Position numbers and translations under genes: made by a program
The notes under the pieces: model-generated
What the model saw: the letters and a program-made list of their open reading frames with translations, nothing else
Told to the model about the DNA's origin: nothing
Databases searched by the model: none
In this document: positions 43,327 through 55,444 of the stretch, piece by piece
How the letters are laid out: each line of letters opens with the position of its first letter
Position numbering within the stretch: the first letter of the stretch is position 1
Assembly: GCF_002127325.2 (NCBI RefSeq)
Contig: NC_035433.2
Coordinates: 121,616,326-121,680,325, forward strand
From: Helianthus annuus
Lineage: Eukaryota > Streptophyta > Magnoliopsida > Asterales > Asteraceae
Reading direction: 5' to 3'
Length of the DNA: 64,000 nt

Positions 43327-44927
43327 GGAAATTTGCTCCCATTTCCATTTTGGTATCTCTGGTTTTGAAGTGGGCCTGATGGTTTCTGGTATTCGACCTT
43401 GACCCTAGCACAAGTCAAACATTTACTGACGTAGGTTGCTATGCTGGCTTTCATACCAGGCCACCAGTATGTAGTCTTTAGATCGTGGTACATCTTATCC
43501 GAACCAAGATGTACTGAATAATGAGACTTATGTGCTTCATCCATCACAAGCTCGCGTAAGTCTCCATAAAGTGGAACCCAGATGCGTCCGTTAACATAGT
43601 AGGCACCGTTTTCCTTTTGTTCTAGCCGTTTCCTCAATCCTCGTAGGGACTCAGCCCTGATGTTGTCTGCTTTCAATGCTTCAACTTGAGCATCTCGAAT
43701 CTGAGCGGGAAGGTTAGATTGGATGGTAAGCTGTAACGCACGTACACGCTTAGGTATAGTATCCTTTCGACTGAGGGCGTCAGCCACAACATTGGCCTGG
43801 CCCGGATGGTATTTGATAGCGCATTCATAATCATTCAAGAGCTCGACCCACCGGCGTTGTCGCATGTTTAACTCCTTTTGCTTGAAGATATGCTCGAGAC
43901 TCCTGTGATCGGTGTAAATGGTGCACTTGGTACCGTACAGGTAATGTCTCCATATCTTAAGCGTGAAAACAACTGCTCCCAGTTCCAGATCGTGAGTAGT
44001 GTAGTTCCTTTCGTGAACTTTAAGTTGACGCGATGCGTAGGCAATGACCTTGTCACGTTGCATCAACACGCAACCAAGTCCTTGGATGGAAGCGTCGCAG
44101 TAAACCACAAAATCATCTGTGCCTTCGGGCAAGGAGAGGATAGGCGCGCTACAAAGCCTATCTTTTAAGTGCTGGAATGCGGACTCCTGTGCATCACCCC
44201 AATGATAGGTGACACCCTTCTGAGTCAGTGAAGTGAGAGGTTGTGCAATCTTTGAGAAATCTTTGATAAACCTTCTGTAATATCCTGCCAAACCCAAGAA
44301 TTGGCGGATTTCTGTTGGTGTACGGGGTGCAGGTCAGTTCCTGATTGAGTCAACCTTAGATGGATCCACATGAATTCCATCCTTGTTTACCACATGGCCT
44401 AGAAAGTGGACTTCGCGAAGCCAGAAGTCACATTTCGAAAACTTGGCATACAACTGCTCTTTTCGAAGAAGTTCCAGAATAAGCCTCAGATGTTGCTCGT
44501 GTTCCTCCTGACTCTTAGAATAGATCAGGATGTCGTCGATGAACACTATGACAAACTTATCTAGGTAAGGCTTGCACACTCGGTTCATGAGATCAAAGAA
44601 GACCGCGGGTGCATTCGTTAATCCGAAAGGCATAACCAGAAACTCGTAATGGCCGTAACGAGTTCTGAACGTTGTTTTGGAGACGTCCTCCTCTCGGACT
44701 CTCAGCTGATGGTATCTCGATCTCAAATCAATCTTAGAGTAATAGCTCGACCCTTGCAAATGGTCGAACAAATCGTCAATGCGTGGAAGAGGATAACGGT
44801 TTTTCACGGTCACCTTGTTGAGTTCACGGTAGTCAATACACATTCTGAAGGTACCGTCTTTCTTCTTCATGAATAACACTGGAGCTCCCCAAGGCAAAGA
44901 GCTAGGACGTATGAAACCCTTTTCCAA
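43269..44927 (-). pseudogene. Element B reverse transcriptase, RNase H and integrase zinc domain
   Basis: One minus-strand frame is broken by TGA at 44334-44336, where a Trp codon is expected. The RT part has [35 protein letters not shown] and catalytic FIDDILIYS. RNase H has [27 protein letters not shown] and ADALSRKD. The integrase zinc site has HKSHYSVHLGSDKMYHDL and CLTCARVK. The frame shifts shortly after, before the integrase core. All three domains would act in reverse transcription and integration. As it stands the gene is non-functional. Confidence 0.93.
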
Positions 44928-44933
44928 GAGTTC

Positions 44934-45632
44934 TTATAGCTGCGTAGACAGTTCTTCGAGTTCTGATGGAGCTAGACGATAAGGTGCTCGAGCTACTGGT
45001 GCTGCTCCAGGAGCTAGCTCGATTTGAAACTCAACTTGGCGATGAGGCGGAAGACCAGGTATTTCCTCAAGGAATACCTCAGGAAAGTCGCGTACAATAG
45101 GTATGTCTTCTATCGTCCTTTCTTCCGCGGATGAATCAGAAACGAGGGCTAGAATAGCGGTGTGGCCCTTTCGCAAGCACTTCTGGGCCTTAAGGAAAGA
45201 GATGATGCCTACAACGGCACCACACTTGTCGCCACGAATCACAAGGGGTTCTTTACCAGAACGAGGGATACGGACAATTTTCTCCTTGCAAATAATCTCC
45301 GCTTGGTATTGAGATAACCAATCTATCCCAATGACAACGTCAAAACTACCCAGAACGATAGGAATGAGGTCGATAGAAAAGGTCTGATCGGCAAGGACAA
45401 GCTTGCAACCCTTAACTACATGTGTAGCCTCTAAACTTTTACCATTTGCTAACTCTACGATGTGCTTGGTGTTCAAAAGTGTTGGAGTACGCTTAAGCAT
45501 CTGAATAACTTTTAAGGACACGTAGCTAGTATCGACACCCGAATCAAATAAAATAGTAACAAATAAATCATCCAGAAGAAACTTACCCATCACAACGTTG
45601 GGATCGTTCCTTGCATCACCCTGACCAATCAC
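44934..45632 (-). pseudogene. Element B protease and linker to RT
   Basis: The frame contains the aspartic protease site FDSGVDTSYVS (a DSG type with Val for the usual Ala), VVIGIDWLSQYQAEIIC, then a linker ending in the conserved gypsy block FPEVFLEEIPGLPPHRQVEF and [13 protein letters not shown]. It stops at 44934-44936 (TAA) and resumes in the same frame as reverse transcriptase, so a single nonsense change separates them. Confidence 0.92.
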
Positions 45633-46730
45633 GAACGCACGACCCCTTGCCCCATTACCATTGTTGTTTCCCCCATTGCCGTTTCCATTCCCCTGATTGT
45701 TGTTGTTCTGGTTCTGATTTAGCTGGGGGCAGTCTTTCTTGAAATGGCCCTCAGCACCACATTGAAAGCACCCTTTGTTGTTACCTTGTTGTTGCTGCTG
45801 CTGGTGTTGATTTGGTGGGGCTTGCTGATGCTGCTGGTTCAGATTTGCTGGACGCTGACTCCTAGAATCCCTTGCAATGTGCCAAGGCTTGTTGCACCGA
45901 TGACAGTTGCCTTTGTTACATGGCCCGCTGTGGTGGAAGTTACAGCGATTACATTTGGGGTGATTTCCCTTGTACCCACCCTGACCTTGATTTCCAGAAG
46001 ACTACTGACCGGGGCTCCTATGGTCCTCAGTCCTTCGTTGCTGAGACTAAGACTGAACAGAGGTAGAGCCTTTGCTCGAATTTCCATCCCATTTTCGCTT
46101 GTTATCATTGGGGGCATCAGTAGTAGTAGCGCTAATACGCTTGGGCAGCCTATTCTGCTCAACTGCCTGATCGGTGAGACGATGAGCCAACTTGATAATT
46201 TGTTGAATGGTGCCAAGATTAGCTGAGGTTACGTGACTCTGAATCTCTGGTACAAGACCCTTGAGGTACAGCTCAATACGTTTGATGGGAGGGTCCACCA
46301 TTGTAGGACACAAGATGGCTAGCTCGTTTGACCTCTTCTGTATGCCTCGATCTCAGACCCCGTCATCTTCAAATTGAAAAATTCCACCTCCAGCTTGTGG
46401 ATGTCGTCACGACTGCAGTACTCTTCTTTGATCAGTTCCTTGAAGTCATTCCATGGGGTGGCATTAGCAACTGCCAACCCAAGCAGTTGAACCTGTGATT
46501 TCCACCAGGTTAACGCAGCTTCTCGAACCAGTGAAGAAGACCTATAGCTCCTTCTGTGCTGCTGAAAGTACTAGGTCGGCAATCCATGAATGTTTTGAAC
46601 GTGCACACAGGAGGCTGAGCATGTTGACCTCCTGCAGGAACAGCTGCGAGCGCCTCAGCAACTCGTTCGTTGATCAAAGCCGTCAGCTGGGCTTCAGTTA
46701 GGTTGATACGTCCTCCACGCCCGTTCATGA
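45633..46730 (-). pseudogene. Element B gag (fragmented)
   Basis: It starts MNGRGGRINLTEAQLTAL at 46730 and reads into FKTFMDCRPSTFSSTEGA and LLHWFEKL, the gypsy gag capsid start, before a frameshift at about 46510. Further pieces include IKRIELYLKGLVPEIQSHV (46047-46313) and a zinc knuckle CFQCGAEGHFKKDC (CX2CX4HX4C, 45729-45770), then an Asn/Gly-rich stretch. At least three frame changes lie between the pieces. It would form the particle and bind RNA. Confidence 0.88.
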
Positions 46731-47014
46731 TCTTCACAATGAAGCAACGTAAGTGAGGAAAGTGTCGCGAAAGTGCATAAGTGTGGGACGACAGTAGAGA
46801 GTAAGCACACAAGGTTCAAATAGCAATTATCACGTTAATTAATGCACAGTGTGAACTATCTAACCGACAATGTAACATAAATCATACCACCTATGGTGTC
46901 GAGTCTTGCACGTGGAGCGAAGCGTCGTTGTGGATCGTTGAGCACTGTACAGGTTATAGTCTGGTTTTATCAAAAAGCTTTTCCCTTTTTAAAAAACAAG
47001 TTCACTATAACCAA

Positions 47015-47028
47015 TGGCTGTGATACCA
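47015..47028 (-). promoter_or_regulatory. Primer-binding site of element B
   Basis: The minus strand reads TGGTATCACAGCCA, an initiator-Met tRNA match with one internal change relative to the TCAGAGC form in elements A and E. Confidence 0.85.
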
Positions 47029-47031
47029 ATC

Positions 47032-49647
47032 TGTCACACCCCCAAATTCCACCATGCGGAGTATCACCACTTGGAGGCATGACATGACCAGGATCGAGCC
47101 ACCAATCATATTGAACAACGTATTTAAGTAAATAAAACCAACCACAATACAATTGGTGACCAAAAGGAAGTTAACCAAGTTTAATTTAAACAGCGGAAGC
47201 ATAAGACGTTAAACCAAAACATAAATTCGTAGTTCATAAGTTTAAAGACCCAAATTATAAGTTTCATAAGATCATAAAGTTTATTTATTAAGTACGGGAC
47301 ATCACAGTTCGCATCCCACAACGACCACCTCCATGTGCAAGCTCCATAGCATCTAACGACCTGCAAAGCATGTAACAACAAGTCAACAACAAAGTTGAGT
47401 GAGTTCACGGTTGGTTGCCCATTTTAGAGTTGTTTCCAAAAAACGTAGTTTAATCTTAATCATCTATCCAGCCATGGGGGTTACCCCATAGTTCGAAAAA
47501 GTTTATTAGTTAACCATCCCATGTCCATCTTCCCTGGCTATCCAGCCCGGCACTCCGGCCGTGGGGGCTACCCCATTATTGAAACTACCGGACTCGTTTA
47601 TCATATCGACTACTAACGAAAATTAATTGTTCCCTAGCGTCGGTGTCTATCATCACCGACGTGCCATAGTCCATTAGTACACGCCCGTCCGACTGGCACG
47701 GTGTGAGGTTTGTTAAACCTAATAGCGCTATTAACTAATGACCCGCTCGCCATAGCCTCGACGATTAAGTCGATACAAAAGGGAGGGACTTCGCTGATAG
47801 AGTTCTAGTCCAGTAAGTCTAAGTACGTCCCAAAGACGAGGAATTTCACATTCCTGAACGCGTCCCAAAGGATACGAGATTGCACATATTACTTTCATTG
47901 ATATATACATGTTAGATCATCCTCAGATAACATACTCGACATTTAGACACGCAAACTACTTATGTCATTTCAGCTTTAATATCCAAAACTGGGCTGTTTT
48001 CGGGCATTTTAAAAAATAGTTATCTTACTTCAAAAATTCCCAAATTTTTACAGAAGGTGCTAAACGATCCAGATATTATCGTGTAAAAATATCAGGATCC
48101 AATTCGTCACCAATATTTTATAAAAATTCATTTTCCGGACTGCAATCAGATTCATCTTTTTCTGATTGTAGTCCACGGAATAATTTATTAAAAATTCATC
48201 GTAAGTCAGATTTATGAAATTCCAGTGGGAGGATTACAAATACATCAGTGGTCATTTACAGTACAAATTCCATGACCTAGTTCTACTCAGGTTTCAAGTT
48301 ATGATGAAGAATATAACACATATTTTCACCAGCAAAAATGCAGCTTTAGCTGCTGTTACAAAACAACACTTTAAAAATAGTAAACGAAGTCCAAAAATTA
48401 TAATTCCAGTGCCATTAGAACCGTATTTCATAATACATAAATCTAGACTTCAGAAAATACAGTTTTTGTTTCATTAAGGTCCTATTATAGCCAACTGAAG
48501 TTGGCTGTAACCACCAAACAGCCTTCTGTTTTCAGTTTTTAACATTCTAAAGCGTGTTCGATTGATTCCGTTAACATGTTTAGCGATAAACAACGATACT
48601 TACAACAGATTATAAGTCCTTCATATCAGCACATAATCATCATACACCAAACAACATCATTCTAACATCATTTCTTCATGTATCATTTTGTTTAAGCTTA
48701 TGTTCAAGTTTTAAGTGTAAGATCTTATGGTGTTCATATGTTTTCTTCATAATACATCTATTAACCACTAAAAAAACATGTAAAATGCAAGGATCTAAGT
48801 TCTTATCACTAGCTCAAGGATAGGGAAGTTCAAGTGTAGAAAAGTGATGGTTAATAGCAAATGGAGAAGGTCCTTCCACTTCCGAGAGCACCGAGCTTCG
48901 TTGTGCACCTTGTATCATCTATGTATGGCCTTGGAAAGATTGAAGGAAAATCGAAAGGGTGGTAATGACAAGAGGGGTGTTCGGCCGAGAGTAATGGACG
49001 GAGAGAGAGGGCTTTGGTGTTTGTGTGATGAAGATGACAATGGATGAATAACTAGTGGATTTATAGTAAGTCTTCCAACATGTCTTTACCCAATAGTCTT
49101 AGTGTTTCTAAAATAGTAGACATGATCTAGTTTTTAATTCAAAGAAAATCAAGGGGTGGGGGCCACCCTTGAACCGTGTACATGGGGGGGGGGGGGGGGG
49201 TGTTTAGTTGTGTTTCAATGGTAGTTAGGCCAATTGGTTAGATGTTAAGTGAACTAGTTAGGGTGTTATGTATATTATGTGTTTATAGGATATCTCATGA
49301 TGTTCGGGAACCATAACTAGTTCAGAAAAATGATAACAATGCTTCTTGCAATATTTTAGTGTTCCGGGTAATGTCCGGTTTCGGTTTGATACTGTTACGT
49401 TAAAGTGCTTAATTAATCCGTAAAGTGTCATATATATATATATTTGTAACATTTTTAATTTTCAACACTCAGGAAAGCATAACGGACTATTTAGTAACTT
49501 TTCTGTACACTACTAGTATGTTAACAAGCAAATGTAAGTATAAAACAGTAATCAGAAAGCAGTTAAGTAATTCCACACAGTCATCAAGCACTTTAATTAT
49601 CATTAATAAGTTGTACGGAATACATGTAATTTTTTAGGGTTGTCACA
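47032..49647 (-). repeat. 5' LTR of element B
   Basis: It opens TGTCACACCCCC and ends GGGTTGTCACA. It carries the palindrome pair at 47706-47732, TATAAATC on the minus strand at 49058-49065, and a poly-G run of about 17 near 49183-49200. It lacks 277 bp present in the left LTR, at the junction near 47873. Confidence 0.93.
49183..49200 (+). repeat. Poly-G run in the element B LTR
   Basis: About 17-18 consecutive G here against about 10 at the matching place in the left LTR (near 41652). A GGGTGGGGG stretch lies close by, so G-quadruplex formation is possible. Confidence 0.85.
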
Positions 49648-49718
49648 GTATCTGCTGCTGACACGCGTTTTGCGGACATTGAGTCTCCGCCGCAATGCGC
49701 GGACAGAAAATCAACTAG

Positions 49719-49856
49719 TTCTATTTAATTTCACAATTTTTTAGTCTAAAAGATAATAACGATGCCAAATATATATACGTAAACATAGTTTCTGGAACTT
49801 TTAGTGTAAATATTTTAATTGGTTAGCTATTAATCTTTTTCAAAATCGTTGATAAT
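49719..49856. other. Short AT-rich stretch, nothing recognised
   Basis: Lies between the Helitron terminus and the LINE target site. No ORF or element end. Confidence 0.6.
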
Positions 49857-50037
49857 AAAGTCTAGCCTTTTAACATAGGCATAAGGATAATTATTGTAAT
49901 TGGGAATCATGGTGTAAATTCAACTTGATGTAATGGGTTTTAGGGCTTGCTTGCTTGTTCTTTGCCTTGAAGACGAGTTTGCCGATTTTTTAATGAAGTT
50001 TAATTTTCAAAAAAAAAAAAAAAGTCTAGCCTTTTAA
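49857..50037 (+). mobile_element. 5'-truncated LINE fragment with 17-bp TSD
   Basis: AAAGTCTAGCCTTTTAA occurs at 49857-49873 and again at 50021-50037, flanking a 147-bp insert that ends in a run of about 15 A. A long TSD plus a 3' poly-A is the signature of LINE-type target-primed reverse transcription. The insert (TGTAATGGGTTTTAGGGC, then a T/G-rich segment) would be the 3' UTR of an L1-like element. A SINE or small processed insertion is the alternative. No coding sequence. Confidence 0.8.
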
Positions 50038-50154
50038 GATGACAAGATTTCTTCAAAATTAAATAATATTAAGAAAGTGAGTGGGTTATATCAATAACTT
50101 GATCTAAACCTGATATATACTTATATAGAAAAACTTTTATTAAATTATGAGTCC

Positions 50155-51231
50155 TGTTGGAAATTTAGATATTATGAATGGATATTAATTTAGTGAGATT
50201 ATAATTTAATGAAATTATAATTATTTACTAGACTATTCATATGGAACATGAACTCTTAAAAAGAGTTTTTATGTCAATTTATTAGTGTTTATTAGAGTTT
50301 ATTTCTCTAATAAATCTCTAATTAAGTACTAAACTCTTCATATGTAACATAAACTCTTAAGTAGAGTTTTTATGTCAATTTATTAGTATTTATTAGAGTT
50401 TATGTCTCTAATAAATCTTTAATTAAGTAGTAGACTCTTCATATGTAACATAAACTCTTTAGTAGAGTTTTTATGTCAACTTATTAGTTTTTATTAGAGC
50501 TTATGTCTCTAATAAATCTCTAATTAAGTGAGACTTGTCTCTACCCATGTCTTTTGTATTAATAGTAGGCTATGTGCCTAACTTGATTGGTTTTGTATAT
50601 AAAACTACAAGAGTAAGAATACAAGAAGGAGATATAAATATATGCATAAAGAGTCTTTGGAGAAGTAGTACTTGATGACCCATATGTTGGGAACATATAG
50701 AGATAAGTTTCTCTACATGATTCAACTACTTTTCTATTTTTAGATTCCAAAAGGTCTAACACTATGTTTTTATCCGGTGTAACCTCGGGCGCGTGACCTT
50801 CTCCGACAGTACAAACTGCTTCGGCTGTTGTACCCTGGGAGACAGACGCATCGTCTTTAGTAGAGTCGCGAAATCTGTTTTAAGGGAAGCGTGTTGAACA
50901 CGTGCCTCAGCCACAACCGTCAACATTTGTTTGTTATTTTTGTAGGAAATTATTGTACAAGAAGACGTGGTTCAAGACCTCGTTGAAGCCTACACAACGG
51001 ACTGAAAACACAACGAACCATACAAGTAGACGCGGTTAAAGATCAAGTTGAAGACTTTATCTTTTGAAGATATTGGTTTGAATCAATTGTTTTATAAAAT
51101 ATGTTGTAGTTCATATTTTTTTTTCGTTTGAATTTGTACATGGTTCATGTACTACAATTTCCCAAATGTTTAAAGAGAGTATCTTTATTTTTTATTAGGT
51201 TTATTAATAAAATTGTGACCCATTTCCTACA
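50155..51231 (+). repeat. 5' LTR of element D
   Basis: 1,077 bp. Contains the 101-bp tandem repeats, a TATA box, and a GC-richer transcribed segment around 50775-50920 (CGGGCGCGTG, GAACACGTGCCTCAGCC). Confidence 0.93.
50220..50530. repeat. 101-bp tandem repeats with hairpins, three copies, in the LTR of D
   Basis: The word TCATATG starts units at 50237, 50338 and 50439 (period 101). Each unit contains AAACTCTTAAGTAGAGTTTT, which can fold on itself, and a second AGAG...CTCT pair further on. The 3' LTR has the same three units at about 55520-55820. Confidence 0.92.
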
Positions 51232-54200
51232 AACTTAAAACAGATTTTGTGAGATTGTTGCTACAATCTTAAAATCTTATTTATAAGGATTTTGGGTTCA
51301 CGAAAAGATTATAATAAAAATATATATATTTTTAGAGATTATGATCTTATAAATATTTTTTTTGGGAAATATGTATGTCGTACAACTTGTTGTGTTTGGA
51401 TTTCTTGAGATTGAGATACAATCTTAAATCCTATACCGTGGTACAAAACGAATAATTTTGGTTCAAACGTTTGGTTTTGAAACGATTTTGGGAATCGTTA
51501 ATTTTTCTAACTTTTGTGTTAGATCGGGTTTATTAGTGTAAACCATACGTTTTTTGTAAACGTTCAATTCTTTAACATGTGTGTTAGACCGGAATTGTTG
51601 GTGTAAACCATACGTTTTTTTGTAATCGTTTGTCTTCTAACATGTGTGTTAAAAACGTTCATGAAACGCGTTAGTTTGTAAGCAATTTTTAATTGTTTAG
51701 TTTCTAACGTGTGTATTAGAAATGACTTATTTATTTGAACTATATATGTGTTTTAGCAAGTTGAATTAACATTTTGTGGAAATGTTAATATTTCTAACGT
51801 GCGCGTTAGAATTTCTTTCATTTTAACATGATTGTTAAAAATGATTAAAATACAAATGTTTTGAAATGTTTTATGTAAACATTTTATATAAGTAACTTGT
51901 TGTAGCATTGATTTTAATGCTTTGTATGGTTTAGAAATAAAAGGTAATCTTTGAAGTTGAGGTTTGATTGGCTTCAAGAATCGAATCACCATAAAGTGAT
52001 GATGTAGTTGTGTGGGATTTATCGCCAACTTTAATTTGTGATTTCTAAATCCATTTGAGTGAAATTTTAATTACTAATTTAACTCTTCATATGGTGAAAC
52101 TCTTGAGTAGAGTTTTAATGGTGACATTTGATGAGTTTTATTAGAATTTAAGTCTATAATTATTGAGACTCTTAACTCTTCATATGGTGAAACTCTTGAG
52201 TAGAGTTTTAATGATGACATTTGATGAGTTTTATTAGAGTTTAAGTCTATAATTATTGAGACTCTTAACTCTTCATATGGTGAAACTCTTGAGTAGAGTT
52301 TTAATGATTACATTTGATGAGTTTTATTAAAGTTTAAGTCTATAATTATTGAGACTCTTAACTCTTCATATGGTGAAACTCTTGAGTAGAGTTTTAATGA
52401 TGACATTTGATGAGTTTTAATGATGACATTTAATGCTTTAATTTGGTCATGTTTTGTATATATAAAATGACTTAAATTTTCTAACACGTGTGTTAGAAAA
52501 TGTGTATCACGAATACGAGGTTAGAGATTGTTCATAAATAACAGAAATGTTTTATGTAACATTTAATTGCCTATGTGTGCATTAAAAATGATGAGAAATG
52601 GTTTATTTTATAACCTATATCTTTGGAAAATGTTTTATGTAAACGTTCAATTCTATAATGTGCTTGTTATAACATTTTTTTCTAACATGCGTGTTAGAAA
52701 ATGTTATTTGGTGAAAAACAACTTGGTGTTCTTGTGAACAAATTTAATTGTTCAAGTTTAATACTTAAATGTAGTATTTGTAACAACTTGGTGTTGTTTT
52801 GAGCATAATTGTCCAATTTTAAAGTTTCAAGATGAAATGGGGAACTTGTACTTACATGTGCATAGAGTCTTATTGAGGGAGTACCTCAAGACATGCCATG
52901 GGACGATATTGTTGAGAAGATTTCGGTCAGATTATAAAGTGTTGAAGATTAAAGCACTTCTCTATTTGATGCCTACATATTGTCTATGCTTCCGTTTAAA
53001 CTTCAAAAGTGCTTGGCACTTATGATTTAGTTTCCAATGTATTTTATTGTTTTGTGTTCAATATCTTCGGATAACACATGCAATTTTTTACAAAGAAATA
53101 AATCACTAATGGTTGTGACCTATAAATTATTTTTGTGGAAAATAATTATAACGTCAACTATACATTGTTTAATAGAATATGGTTTTAAACGGATAGTACA
53201 TGAAAATTCTTGGACATAAACAACTTAAGGGTTGTTGCATTGACTAAATGTCAAAGACAAGACATCAAATGTGTAACCACATCATGAGAGAATAATGAAA
53301 GAATGTACTAAGTGTATTGAGATGAAATACACAAACGAGATTCATGTCGACATACTTCGTTAGAAGTCTTTGGAAAATTCACAAGTGTGAATAATAAATC
53401 TTGTGAGACTTATTCCAAGTGATCTATACACGTAGATGCGTCTACCACTTGATTATTGTTAGAACTATATGGAGATTTTACCTTCGTTTGGGAGAGCATC
53501 CTAAATATACATATCTCCTAATGAATAACAATAATAGTGTGAAAATCACTTATGGCAACATTATGAATGCCATGTTGTTGAGTGTCAATCTAGTTGACTC
53601 TTTGTCACACATAATCGTGATTGTAGAAGAGTAACATTCATCTTGTTGATGATGAATGTGTTCACCAAGTGACTTGGATTAAGACTTATGTTTAAGTCCT
53701 TATGAGTAAATGGTAAAATGTTGGAGATCAAACGTAAACAAGTTATGTTCATTAAATGAATGATAAAATTTAGCTATGTGCTATATACAATAATTTGTGA
53801 GACCTTCCTAAATATGATGTTTTAGGATTATGAATAAGTCTCGTTATTTTGTCTTAACAAGGGATGAATGTTGCAAAGTGATATTATGATATCCTTAGGG
53901 CTATGAAGAATCAGAATGATGCATCTTCTGTTCACATGCTAAAGTATTGTAGTCTAAAGCATGCTAGACTAGTACTTGGTTAATTATGGGTCTTGACGAA
54001 GACTAATTAACTTTAAATATTCAAATGGTCGGGTATGAACACAAAAAGAATTTGTGTATAGACAAAGTTGAGGGAGAATTTTCATTCATTATAAGGAAAA
54101 GACATGTAACCTTCTAATAGTTTGTTCGAAAAGCTAATGAGGAAAACTCGTTGTCTAAGCTTATTCTAGATGTTAAATTAGAATTATTCTAAGTTGGTGA

Positions 54201-55444
54201 CTAACTTATGACAATGGCATGTGTTGCTTTGGTCAGCTCAGAAGCTTATGTAAGCTAATGCAATATGAGTTGAATTCACTGATACAATGAGGCTGATCTT
54301 GTTCAATCATATGTGTATAAATGTCGCCGTAAGTGGTGTTATGGAAATGTTGATTAAATGGCAAGAAATGTGGGGGAGGATCCGTTAAGAAACAACCCTA
54401 TAAGGGTATGTAGAAATGGTTCTCATTAACCCATCTAGATGTTATCCAATAACACATAAATGTAGGGGTGTCTTGCATTTGTTTTTGGCAATAAGGATTT
54501 TGTAATCCAATCTAACATTGAAAATAGACGACTAAGTGGAGGACACAAATGTCGTAGTGCATAATGGAGATGTGTTTGCCTTAAATGATAAATATATCAT
54601 TCTAAGACAAATATTATAACCAGATTCAGGTGACCACTGAGGTTATAGTCTTAGAAGTTGACAATAGGCAATGTTAACTTTCGAGTTACAAACACGTCAT
54701 GACAATTGATCTCAACTACAAAGTTATTTTTAGTGACTTGTCAAAGACAAAGATAATGTTATGGATACAACAACCTGAGGGTTTATTAGAGATCAAGTTG
54801 TGGAATGAGACTAAAGCACATGGAAAAATGGTGTGTGAAGGAAACCTACCTTAGTTGACTGGAGATCCCAAGATCTAAGTTCAATAGGACAACGAATTCA
54901 TATGCCTAAGGGCGGTCACTGTGGGGGCATAGCAGATATGCATAAGCTAGTATATATGGTCAAATATACCCCCTAAACGATAAAAGGGTGTTTAAATACG
55001 TCCTAGTTCATTCCTACGAAATTCAGTGACAAATTGTGAGGCTAAGCATATTATGTGGTAAATGATTTTGCGTAATCATGGTAACCACGATGCTTTTAAT
55101 GATTTAAGGAGAATCACCTATGTTAGAGAGAAGTGGGCTCGCTTCGAATGGAATTGGCGGCACATTTCCTAGAGCTCTCGCAGAACCAGGAAAGTGTTCC
55201 ACGACCATTATTGGACACGACTATGAGGGGATAACCCAGCTAAGGAGAGTATTGTGTGAAGTGTATTGTCGTCTACATAAATGGGGGTTTGTTCAAGGAC
55301 ATCGTGTCTATAAACCGCTAGGAGGCTAAGTATGCTTCACAACGGAAAGTTCAAAGGGACACCTAATTATCCGGCAATACTCAACCGTCGAGGTTCCATT
55401 AGAAACTTTGTGTGTTTTGATCAATCTCCATTCATGTGGGGGAT
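51232..55444 (+). other. Interior of element D, no recognisable gene
   Basis: Only short open frames are found, the longest about 90 codons. At 51490-52710 a motif of the form TCTAACRTGYGTGTTAGAA recurs about eight times. A 93-bp tandem array lies at 52081-52450. The right part (53000-55400) has a more coding-like base composition with a few plus-strand open pieces (52837-53025, 53419-53634, 55120-55329), but I could not match any to gag or pol. Confidence 0.6.
52081..52450. repeat. 93-bp tandem repeat, about four copies, inside element D
   Basis: Units start AACTCTTCATATGGTGAAAC at 52081, 52174, 52267 and 52360 (period exactly 93, last copy incomplete). Each carries AAACTCTTGAGTAGAGTTTT, the same hairpin as the LTR's 101-bp repeat, so the two arrays are related. 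Confidence 0.95.

Larger units (their letters stand above)
39484..49647 (-). mobile_element. Ty3/gypsy chromovirus-like element B
   Basis: Element B has a left LTR (39484-42114), a degenerate minus-strand gag-pol (46730-42176), PBS (47015-47028) and a right LTR (47032-49647). Its left LTR starts abruptly at TACGGGACATC, directly after element A, at the point equal to 47293 in the right LTR, so about 260 bp of outer LTR are missing. Pol is closely related to but distinct from element A, and is more broken. The LTR family is the same as the solo LTR nested in the copia element. Confidence 0.9.
27491..49718 (+). mobile_element. Inferred Helitron split by gypsy elements A and B
   Basis: The left end, TCTTCCTATACTAATAAA after an A, has the form of plant Helitron 5' termini. 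The right end is a hairpin TCCGC (49686-49690)/GCGGA (49699-49703), then CAGAAAATCAA and CTAG at 49715-49718 before a T. Without the nested gypsy elements (28692-49647) the Helitron would be about 1.27 kb and non-autonomous. That both ends belong together is inference: they are on the same strand, and the sequence between them is explained by the two gypsy elements and a MITE. Confidence 0.45.

Noticed and set aside
55120..55329. Plus-strand ORF in element D as a host gene
   Set aside because: 69 codons, no recognised domain, located inside an LTR element just before its 3' LTR. Not supportable as a gene.
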